From positions 1 through 6,361 of the forward strand of contig JAAZGC010000336.1 of the NCBI GenBank assembly GCA_012511425.1: a DNA stretch of 6,361 bases. The letters are read 5' to 3'. Each line of letters starts with the position of its first letter. Position 1 is the stretch's first letter. This document shows positions 1 to 5,437 of this stretch, piece by piece. Position numbers and translations under genes: made by a program. The stretch comes from Clostridiales bacterium. GTDB taxonomy: Bacteria > Bacillota > Clostridia > Oscillospirales > CAG-272. The notes beneath the pieces are model-generated. The model made no database searches, had not been told where the DNA came from, and worked only from the letters and a program-made list of their open reading frames with translations.

Positions 1-503
1 CAGACATCATAAAGATCGACCACATAAGGGCGAATAAAGCCCTTTTCGGTGCATTCGACAATGACGTTCGTCATGCTGTCGTAATAACCGTCGACATTGA
101 AAAGGACAATGGGTTTGTCGGTTCTTCCGAGCTCTTTCAGGGTAAGGATCTGATAAAATTCGTCAAATGTGCCGATTCCGCCCGGCGCTATAACGAAAGC
201 ATCGGCGTTTTCTTCCATTATCTGCTTGCGGTCGGACATGGTTTCGGTCTTTATCAATGTTGTGCAGTTGTCATAAACCGGTTCGAGCGTACGAAGGAAA
301 TGCGGAACGACGCCGATGACTTCTCCGCCCTGATCGGCGACCGCCTTGGCAACAGCTCCCATCATGCCGTTTGCACCGCCGCCGTATATCAGCTTATGAC
401 CGCGGTCGGCGATTTCCCGGCCAAGTTCTCTTACCGCGTCATAATAATTCTGAGCCACGTTCTTGCTGGCTCCGCCGTACATACAAATATTCAGTTTTTT
501 CAT
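1..503 (-). CDS. LOG-family nucleoside 5'-monophosphate phosphoribohydrolase (TIGR00730 type), C-terminus cut by window edge
   Basis: The first 167 residues of a cytosolic Rossmann-fold protein are visible; the reading frame runs off the left edge. Seen: a GGGANGMMG nucleotide-binding loop at residues 41-49, SDRKQIM at 90-96 with the Arg-Lys pair (R92, K93), and PGGIGTFDE at 107-115. The last is the PGGxGTxxE signature of the family, with catalytic Arg and Glu present. Known for the family: members hydrolyse the N-glycosidic bond of nucleoside 5'-monophosphates, releasing base and ribose 5-phosphate. The plant enzymes activate cytokinins; in bacteria the role is often nucleotide salvage or unknown. 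The older label 'lysine decarboxylase' is a misannotation. Family proteins are usually about 180-195 residues, so roughly 15-25 are missing. The ATG at 501-503 follows a GGAGG (509-513) with a 5-base spacer. It is divergent from the sugar isomerase gene. Family is sure, substrate is not. Confidence 0.93.
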   Translation of the reverse strand, partial: MKKLNICMYGGASKNVAQNYYDAVRELGREIADRGHKLIYGGGANGMMGAVAKAVADQGGEVIGVVPHFLRTLEPVYDNCTTLIKTETMSDRKQIMEENADAFVIAPGGIGTFDEFYQILTLKELGRTDKPIVLFNVDGYYDSMTNVIVECTEKGFIRPYVVDLYDV

Positions 504-557
504 AAAATCCTCCGATGGAATCGAGAAATGCTGTTTTTCAAAAATGGTGTAATATAT

Positions 558-566
558 ATTATAACA
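558..566 (-). promoter_or_regulatory. Extended -10 promoter for the LOG gene
   Basis: On the minus strand the sequence reads TATG-T-TATAAT: a perfect -10 hexamer (558-563) preceded by the TGn extension (564-566). The position where a -35 box would lie (about 581-587) is AT-rich and does not match TTGACA, so recognition would rest on the extended -10. The implied leader is about 45-50 bases. Prediction by motif only. Confidence 0.6.
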
Positions 567-593
567 TAAAATAATGAATTTTTATAGCGAGTT

Positions 594-623
594 ATCCGGT
601 CGGCGGTTGTCCGGCAGCCGGAT
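594..623. repeat. GC-rich inverted repeat between divergent promoters
   Basis: ATCCGG (594-599) and CCGGAT (618-623) are perfect complements, with a further T-G wobble inside and a possible inner CGG/CCG pairing. The island is GC-rich within strongly AT-rich flanks and lies just upstream of the LOG promoter. It could be an operator or a hairpin. There is no T-tract directly after it on either strand, so it does not look like a terminator. Confidence 0.4.
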
Positions 624-729
624 TTAATTCACAGATTAACTATTTTACAAATTATATATCATATTCCACCGGAATTCTTGCATTTTGTGAAAACTTTTTT
701 GATATATGCCCGATATGTCATGAATATTG

Positions 730-759
730 TTGATTCCGAAGCATTATTTGTGGTATAAT
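730..759 (+). promoter_or_regulatory. SigA-type promoter for the sugar isomerase gene
   Basis: TTGATT (730-735, four of six to consensus) is followed after 18 bases by a perfect TATAAT (754-759). TGG just before the hexamer (751-753) gives an extended -10. Transcription would start near 766, leaving a leader of about 84 bases. Prediction by motif; the -10 is strong. Confidence 0.7.
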
Positions 760-849
760 TAAGTATATTGTTATTAATCTTATGAATGAGCTTCAAAACA
801 AAAACAACAGTAAAATATAGGATAATATTGTATTACAGGAGGATTTATC

Positions 850-1665
850 ATGCTTGAAGCATCTGTCTGGTCGAGTTATTTTATCGAGCTTCCGCCCGAA
901 GAGGCAATAAACGCTTTTCTGAGCTGCGGATTTTTCAGTTCCGAGCTGTCAGACGAACACGGAAAAATGCTGCTTGACCGCGGAAACCCCGAAAAAGAGG
1001 GGGCGAGGCTGAAACGCTTTGCCGACGAACGCGGATTTGATTTTCCGCAGGGACATCTGCTGCTGAGGGCGGACATCTGCGCCGAAAATGCAGTTGAAGT
1101 GCTGAAGCCCTGGCTGGACCTGTTTTGCGCCGCCGGGATAAAAGCAGGAGTGCTACACGCCGCCGGCGGAGCTGATCTGACTGCCGAAAAGCGCTTTGAG
1201 CGCAGGACCGAGACACTGCGGAAGCTCTGTGAATATATAGACGGCAGCTCTCTTACGATCTGTCTTGAAAATCTCCGAGGCGAGACAACGCCTCAGAACG
1301 CATTTGAATTAAACGAACTGATCGATGCCGCGGGCGGCAAGAATTTGGGTATCTGCCTTGACACCGGGCACCTTAACCTGATTTCCCGCGATTCGCCGAG
1401 ATATCAGACACAGGGGGATTTTATAAGGGTTGCGGGAGAACGGCTCATGGCACTGCACATAGCGGATAACGACACTACATCCGATATGCACCTGATGCCT
1501 TTCGGACGCGGAAATATCGACTGGAAAGACGTTATGAGCTCGCTTAAAGAATGCGGATATAACCGTCTTTTCAACCTTGAGATACCGGGAGAGAGGCTGG
1601 CGCCGATGCCGGTCAAGCTCATGAAGCTGCACTTTATAAGGCAGATGTGCTCTTTTATGCTTTAA
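850..1665 (+). CDS. Sugar phosphate isomerase/epimerase, xylose isomerase-like TIM barrel
   Basis: This is a complete 271-residue cytosolic protein of the AP-endonuclease-2/xylose isomerase-like TIM-barrel superfamily. Barrel strands end in the expected metal-site motifs: ICLEN (E140), GICLDTGHLNL (D171, H174), LHIADN (H203) and LEIPGE (E244). GRGNIDWKDV at 219-228 is the usual G.G.IDW turn after strand 7, and VLHAAGG (H103) lies on an earlier strand. Known for the family: a divalent metal, often Mn, bound by Glu/Asp/His/Glu promotes keto-sugar epimerisation or aldose-ketose isomerisation, but substrates vary widely (inosose, tagatose, hydroxypyruvate and others). The substrate here cannot be told. 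The start is supported by AGGAGG at 837-842, seven bases upstream. It has its own promoter, and no partner gene follows closely. Endonuclease IV is less likely because the protein lacks that enzyme's fuller set of zinc-site motifs. Confidence 0.9.
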   Translation: MLEASVWSSYFIELPPEEAINAFLSCGFFSSELSDEHGKMLLDRGNPEKEGARLKRFADERGFDFPQGHLLLRADICAENAVEVLKPWLDLFCAAGIKAGVLHAAGGADLTAEKRFERRTETLRKLCEYIDGSSLTICLENLRGETTPQNAFELNELIDAAGGKNLGICLDTGHLNLISRDSPRYQTQGDFIRVAGERLMALHIADNDTTSDMHLMPFGRGNIDWKDVMSSLKECGYNRLFNLEIPGERLAPMPVKLMKLHFIRQMCSFML

Positions 1666-1708
1666 AACAACGGATGACTCAGCCTGACTTTCGCAGTATT
1701 TATAACAT

Positions 1709-1744
1709 ATAACATCCTTATTTATTATAAGCCGCCGATGTTAT
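1709..1744 (+). terminator. Bulged AT-rich hairpin downstream of the isomerase gene, possible weak terminator
   Basis: The 13-base arm at 1709-1721 pairs with 1727-1731 (ATAAG) and 1737-1744 (GATGTTAT), leaving a five-base loop TTATT and a five-base bulge CCGCC. It starts 43 bases past the isomerase stop codon. The stem is AT-rich and the following sequence is only moderately T-rich, so termination would be weak. It may instead be a 3'-end structure or chance pairing in AT-rich DNA. Confidence 0.3.
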
Positions 1745-1763
1745 TGTTATTTAACGTTTTGTC

Positions 1764-1804
1764 TATAATTTGCGTTTGAAAAATTCCCATCCAGATGGCA
1801 AAAT
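1764..1804 (+). promoter_or_regulatory. Candidate promoter(s) for the CBM9 surface-protein gene
   Basis: Two alternatives are visible. (1) A perfect TATAAT at 1764-1769, but the -35 position (TTATTG, 1741-1746) matches poorly and there is no TG extension; this would give a leader of about 120 bases. (2) TTGAAA at 1776-1781 (five of six) with a 17-base spacer and CAAAAT at 1799-1804 (four of six); this would start the transcript near 1811, at the foot of the leader stem-loop. The sequence alone does not decide between them. Confidence 0.45.
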
Positions 1805-1811
1805 ATATACA

Positions 1812-1870
1812 CAGTCAGTTTTAGTTAATTCGATTATCCGTGACGGATTATTGTTTTATAAAACTGGCTG
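1812..1870 (+). promoter_or_regulatory. Nested 5'-leader stem-loop upstream of the CBM9 gene
   Basis: The arms 1812-1823 and 1859-1870 pair over 12 consecutive bases with a single G-U wobble (U1815-G1867). The 35-base interior contains a second hairpin, ATCCG-TGA-CGGAT (1836-1848), which extends by two more pairs past one T-T mismatch. After the outer stem come AATTA and six T (1876-1881), then the ribosome binding site GGAGG (1882-1886), eight bases before the ATG. The structure leaves the ribosome binding site free. It could stabilise the mRNA or act as an attenuator; the five-base gap before the T-tract makes a plain terminator less likely. Confidence 0.55.
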
Positions 1871-1894
1871 AATTATTTTTTGGAGGCTTTTTAA

Positions 1895-2788
1895 ATGAAG
1901 ACCAAAATCCTTTCCACTCTTATCTGCATCGCTATTTGCGCAGCCATGCTTTCGATTCCGTTTACCGTAAATGCCGATTTCGGACGCAGCTACACCGCTT
2001 CGCTCGCTACTCCGACAATTGACGGAGAAGCCGAAGCTCTTTGGGATAACGCCGAATGGACCGATGTCGACCGTCCATATGACGGTTCCGCCGCATCCGA
2101 CTATCCCGGTGCAGCACTTCGCATGAAGTTCCTCTGGGATGAAAAGAACTTCTATTTCTTTGCCGAAGTAACCGACTCCGATGTCAACTTTGACAATGAT
2201 ATAGTTGAAATCTATCTTGATGAACTCAACTGCCGCGTCGGTGCTTTTGACACCTGCGACAGCCAGACCCGTTTCTATAAGGACGGTGCCGTAGTCTCCG
2301 CTTCCGGAACCAACTGCAAAGAAAATTCAACGGCTGTCGGTAAAGATACCGATGCCGGATGGGTCATCGAAGGCGCAATGCCTTGGACAGAAGCTCAAAA
2401 GGAAGGCAATGTTCTCGGCTTCGAGCTTATGTATAACATAGGCGACTCCAATGCCGATTTCGCTCAGGCATTCCGTTGGAACGTCGATACCGCCAACGGC
2501 GATCCGGCTCCCTGGCAGGACACCACCGCTTTCGGAACGCTGACTCTCGGCGCACCTATTGTTGTCGCAGTTGAGGAAGAAGCTCCCGCAGCCGAAGAAC
2601 CCGCAGCAGTCGAAGAGCCCGCAACAGAAGCAGCAGCCGAAACTGCCGATGCAGCTGAAGAAGCTCCCGTAGCCGATGCAGCTCCCGCCGCAGCCGAAAC
2701 TGCCGCTCAGACCGGCGACACCGCCGCTCTTGCCATTCTTGCCGCTGCAGCAGTATTTGCAACCGCAGTTCTGGTAAAGAAGCACTGA
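1895..2788 (+). CDS. Exported surface protein: CBM9-like domain, Ala/Glu/Pro-rich stalk, C-terminal QTGD-hydrophobic-KK tail
   Basis: This is a complete 297-residue precursor. Residues 1-27 form a Sec signal peptide (MKTK, hydrophobic core, VNA cleavage before D28). Residues about 38-218 resemble the family 9 carbohydrate-binding module: TIDGEAEALWDNAEW (41-55), KFLWDEKNFYFFAEVTDSDV (78-97), NDIVEIYLDE (101-110), GWVIEGAMPW (155-164), and W195, W207 and FGTLTL near the end. Residues 221-270 are a low-complexity Ala/Glu/Pro stalk with EEAP and EEPA units. QTGD (272-275), a hydrophobic stretch (277-294) and KKH close the protein, as in wall- or membrane-anchored proteins. CBM9 modules bind sugars and chain ends of glycans, usually attached to enzymes such as xylanases; no catalytic domain is present here. 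Binding or scaffolding on the cell surface is the inferred role. GGAGG at 1882-1886 supports the start. The tail lacks the Pro expected in a sortase signal. Confidence 0.85.
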   Translation: MKTKILSTLICIAICAAMLSIPFTVNADFGRSYTASLATPTIDGEAEALWDNAEWTDVDRPYDGSAASDYPGAALRMKFLWDEKNFYFFAEVTDSDVNFDNDIVEIYLDELNCRVGAFDTCDSQTRFYKDGAVVSASGTNCKENSTAVGKDTDAGWVIEGAMPWTEAQKEGNVLGFELMYNIGDSNADFAQAFRWNVDTANGDPAPWQDTTAFGTLTLGAPIVVAVEEEAPAAEEPAAVEEPATEAAAETADAAEEAPVADAAPAAAETAAQTGDTAALAILAAAAVFATAVLVKKH

Positions 2789-2797
2789 GATAAGCTT

Positions 2798-2838
2798 AAA
2801 AAATCCGAGAGCCGGTTTTATCCCGGCTCTCGCTTTTT
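2798..2838. terminator. Strong bidirectional intrinsic terminator between convergent genes
   Basis: A perfect 10-base-pair stem, CGAGAGCCGG (2806-2815) with CCGGCTCTCG (2823-2832), has a seven-base loop. On the plus strand it is followed, after one base, by five T (2834-2838). On the minus strand the six A at 2798-2803 supply a U-tract. It sits 17 bases past the CBM9 gene's stop codon and 18 bases from that of the convergent sugar-binding protein gene, so it should serve both. Confidence 0.92.
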
Positions 2839-2850
2839 ATCTGCAACAAA

Positions 2851-4335
2851 TCAGTCCGCCGCAGTAAAATCCTCAACCATTTTTTCTATGGTTTTGTTTA
2901 CTGTCTTGCTGACCTTTTCGATTCTTGAAACAAAATCGAAGGCTTTTGAGTTTGTAAGCGAAGTATAACAGCCTGTCAGGTTATTCAGCCATCCGAAATC
3001 CCCCGACCAGTCATAGACTTTGGAGTCAACAACATAGTCGATCATTCTTGCCGTCTGGGTATCGCGGGCGTATTTGACGGTAAACAGCACGTCATACAGC
3101 GTAGCTCTTATGGTATCCGTTGAAAATGCGCACATTGTTTCGAGGATATCGCCGATTCGGTTGAAATCGGGATTGGTTATCGGTACGACATATGTTGATG
3201 TCCATCCGTTTGAAACATAAGCGTGATAATTTCCCTGCGCTTCGTCGTATTTCGGAGGCGGAATAATGCCGAAATCATCCTCCATGGTTCTGAACTGGGA
3301 ATACGCTCCCAGCATCTCAAAATAGAAGAGGCAGCGGCTGTCGAGCATAGCGTGAACTATTGCATTATTGTCGCCCACAAAGACATTATCATTGTTGCAT
3401 ATCTCGTTATACAGCTTTTCCACTTTGCCGATATGAGCTTCGGTCATTTCAGCTATTCTCGGTATTCCGTCTTTATCCGTTTCGGTAATTTTACCTCCCA
3501 TGGAAAATATTAGATGCTTGATAATATCGCCGTTATCGCCGAAGCCGTATCTGTCGGTATTGATATTAAGTTTACCGTCTCCGTCGATGTCCTGGGTGAA
3601 GCCGTTGACCATATACAGCATCGCGTCAAGCGTCCATTTGCCGGAATCGACAAGGTCGTATGGGTTATCATAGCTGAAATTTTCGATGAGCAGCTTGTTG
3701 AAATAAAGGACTGCTACCGCATAATCGTCCCTGAAATTGATATCTCCGGCCAGGAAATAAAGTTTATTGCCCAGAATGGTAAAGTTCGGGACAATATTCT
3801 TATCCCACCACGGGTTTGATAAATTCATAGTGGAGATATTGTAGTAGTTTTTCAGCAGTCCTTCTCTTGCAATTGAACCTTGACCCGACAGGTCCGAAAG
3901 CATTGCATCGTATTCGTCATCGCCGGCTATGACGCTGTTTCGCAGAGATTTTACCGGATCTTACTGGGTTATAAGACTTATTTTGCAATTCAGCAGGTCT
4001 TCGGTTTGCTGATTTCGCTTGTAAACGGAGTCCTGGAGCGGCTCGCCGTTTTCTTCTTCGTAAAACACCTCGTTATAAACAAGCCCGGTTATGCTGTCGC
4101 TTGAAGTATGTCCGAGCACCCGGAATTCATACCCTCCGTAATCTTTGCCGGAAACCTGCTGCCTTATCATTGCCTCGGCTGCGGGTAATGTTTCTTCGGT
4201 TTCCGCGACGGCAACGTCGCTCTCGGCAGCCCGACTTCAGTCAGCCGGAGATTTTTCATCTCCGCAGGCGGTCAAAATCTGAAGCGTTATAAGCGCCGCT
4301 GCTATAAGAAATAAAAAAGTCTTTTTCATAAACAT
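2851..4335 (-). pseudogene. ABC transporter sugar-binding lipoprotein (extracellular solute-binding protein family 1), broken by two in-frame stops
   Basis: One uninterrupted frame of 494 codons, apart from TGA at codon 33 (4237-4239) and TAA at codon 125 (3961-3963), encodes a recognisable solute-binding protein. It begins MFMKKTFLFLIA and has an LTAC lipobox (C24), then a polar linker, YGGYEFRVLGH (66-76), EEENGEPLQDSVYKRN (about 93-108), RNSVIAGDDEYD just after the second stop, NPWWD, and a Dx[D]xDG calcium-type loop at 249-254 followed by DRYGFGD. These features match lipid-anchored binding proteins of sugar ABC importers in Clostridia. The reading frame is the same on both sides of each stop, so there is no frameshift. 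The N-terminal fragment would be only the signal peptide and eight residues. An internal ATG at codon 145 could give a 350-residue piece, but without a signal. The promoter and ribosome binding site are intact. Recent loss, sequencing error and readthrough are all possible; pseudogene is the default reading. Confidence 0.85.
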
Positions 4336-4342
4336 TTTTATA

Positions 4343-4347
4343 CCCCC
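4343..4347 (-). promoter_or_regulatory. Ribosome binding site deciding the start of the sugar-binding protein gene
   Basis: GGGGG on the minus strand lies seven bases before the ATG at 4333-4335 and thirteen before the in-frame ATG at 4327-4329. The first ATG (MFMKK) is therefore preferred. The match to GGAGG is imperfect. Confidence 0.55.
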
Positions 4348-4375
4348 AGCTTGTTCTATACTAATCGTTTAATTC

Positions 4376-4404
4376 AGTATAACATAAGCAAACTCGGTTG
4401 TAAA
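4376..4404 (-). promoter_or_regulatory. Strong promoter for the sugar-binding protein pseudogene
   Basis: On the minus strand, TTTACA (4399-4404, five of six to consensus) is followed by a 17-base spacer and TATACT (4376-4381, five of six), with the TG extension at 4383-4384. The start would be near 4369, with a leader of about 34 bases. It is the best complete -35/-10 pair in the window and shows no decay, although the gene it serves is interrupted. Confidence 0.75.
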
Positions 4405-4436
4405 CTTTTTATTTCATTTTTGGGGACAACTATTCT

Positions 4437-5435
4437 TTATTTTTTCAGAAAACCATCCATATTCCGGCTTGTATCGGTCTGCGCGGTAAATGCGCCTGCC
4501 GGAAGAGCGGCGAGTTCCCTTTTAAGGCCGTCACGGAGCGGCATAAGTTCAGACTGTTTCATACCGGTTATGTTGAGAATCTTGGAATTGTCTATGATGC
4601 GGTCGAACATACGGTCATATTCAAGCTGCCAGCGCACATGCAGGTTTTTATCGGGGGAGATAAAGGAAATGTAATCCTCTTTGTCGACTTCCTCGTATTT
4701 AAGTCCGATATGCTCGTTGTAATAATCCGCAACGACCCGCCACGGGTTATGCTCGGCGGTTGCGACGGTATATGTTTCCCGTTTTGCCGCGTCGTTAAAG
4801 AGCAGCCTTGATATCATTTTTGCGACGTCTCCCGCCCAGCTCATAGTTGCCTGAACATCCATTGCCTGATGCGGGATCAGAACGGTTTTTCCGTGCCTTG
4901 CGCGTTCGATTATCACATCCGCTTCAAGCGTCACAAGCTGAAACCGGCGCTTTGAATAAGTAATCGCCGGGCGGATCGCCGTCCAGTTGGCAAATTCCGA
5001 CGCCTTCAATACTTCCTCGCCGCGAGCTTTATACAGCGAATAATCTTCCGAGCTGATGAAAGGTTCTTCTTTTATAACATCGAGCAGTCTCGGAGATGTC
5101 TCCTTTATCGGATGTTCTTCATTTGCATATACCCGATAGGATGAAAGATAGATGTAGTGTCCTGTGTTTTCGAGGAGACGGCGGTATTTTTCCTTAAACT
5201 CCGCGGTGCCGTAAATTAGAAAATCGACTATGCCGTCGTAATCATTTTTCAGCAGCTCTGCGATGTATACCGGATCCTTGGCGTTCTCTGCTTTTATGTA
5301 TTTGATATACGGGTTTGAAGATTCTCCGCCGTCGAGCGATACCACATCGACTTTATAATCCATTTTGGCAAGCATCGGTACGAGATATACTCCCATTGCA
5401 CCGGTTCCGCCTAAAACCAATACTTTTTTTGACAT
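4437..5435 (-). CDS. NAD-dependent epimerase/dehydratase family protein (extended SDR)
   Basis: This is a 332-residue cytosolic Rossmann-fold protein. It has the nucleotide-binding GGTGAMG at residues 9-15, YLSSYRVY at 96-103 supplying the catalytic Ser position, and YSLYK at 132-136 giving the YxxxK pair (Y132, K136). An IRPAITY stretch (about 154-160) and WAGDVAKMI (200-208) are typical of extended SDRs that act on nucleotide sugars or related alcohols; the C-terminal substrate part is not diagnostic. It resembles the unassigned epimerase group that includes CSP41-like proteins, so the reaction is not known. Start choice: an ATG at 5439-5441 overlaps the upstream gene's stop as ATGA, but it is only one base from GGAGG. 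The ATG at 5433-5435 has a seven-base spacer and is chosen. It follows the oxidoreductase gene directly, in one operon. No clear terminator lies between its stop and the next promoter. Confidence 0.88.
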   Translation of the reverse strand: MSKKVLVLGGTGAMGVYLVPMLAKMDYKVDVVSLDGGESSNPYIKYIKAENAKDPVYIAELLKNDYDGIVDFLIYGTAEFKEKYRRLLENTGHYIYLSSYRVYANEEHPIKETSPRLLDVIKEEPFISSEDYSLYKARGEEVLKASEFANWTAIRPAITYSKRRFQLVTLEADVIIERARHGKTVLIPHQAMDVQATMSWAGDVAKMISRLLFNDAAKRETYTVATAEHNPWRVVADYYNEHIGLKYEEVDKEDYISFISPDKNLHVRWQLEYDRMFDRIIDNSKILNITGMKQSELMPLRDGLKRELAALPAGAFTAQTDTSRNMDGFLKK

Positions 5436-5437
5436 TT

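Larger units (their letters stand above)
504..849. other. Divergent intergenic region, 346 bases, AT-rich
   Basis: This gap separates the divergent LOG and sugar isomerase genes. It holds an extended -10 promoter for each direction, a GC-rich inverted repeat at 594-623, and a small interrupted palindrome ATTCC-ACC-GGAAT at 663-675. No open frame here has a convincing start, and no riboswitch or tRNA fold was recognised. The last 80 bases before the isomerase start are AT-rich and apparently unstructured leader. Confidence 0.7.

Noticed and set aside
300..569. Plus-strand 89-residue frame opposite the LOG gene
   Set aside because: It is antisense to a clearly conserved protein-coding frame, has no ribosome binding site, and resembles no known family.
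1699..1707. Minus-strand extended -10 (TGT-TATAAA) that would drive antisense RNA into the isomerase gene
   Set aside because: The hexamer is only a five of six match and no -35 is visible. Such motifs are common by chance in AT-rich gaps, and this one overlaps no other evidence of a transcript.
1812..1870. The 59-base inverted repeat as a miniature transposable element
   Set aside because: There is no flanking target duplication and no second copy in the window, and the G-U pair and position before a ribosome binding site fit a leader RNA better.
2327..2785. Minus-strand 152-residue Cys/Gly-rich frame and a Leu/Arg-rich frame opposite the CBM9 gene's stalk
   Set aside because: They are the antisense reading of the repetitive Ala/Glu/Pro codons of the real gene. 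They have no convincing ribosome binding site, and their odd composition follows directly from the stalk codons.
2851..3903. A separate 350-residue solute-binding protein gene starting at the ATG at 3901-3903
   Set aside because: The frame continues upstream in register through recognisable family sequence to a lipoprotein signal peptide. The internal ATG lies within a conserved block, and the product would lack export. It is part of the broken gene.
4237..4239. TGA in the lipoprotein gene as a selenocysteine or recoded codon
   Set aside because: It lies in the variable linker after the lipobox, where no catalytic Cys/Sec is expected. A TAA interrupts the same frame later, and other genes in the window use TGA as a true stop.
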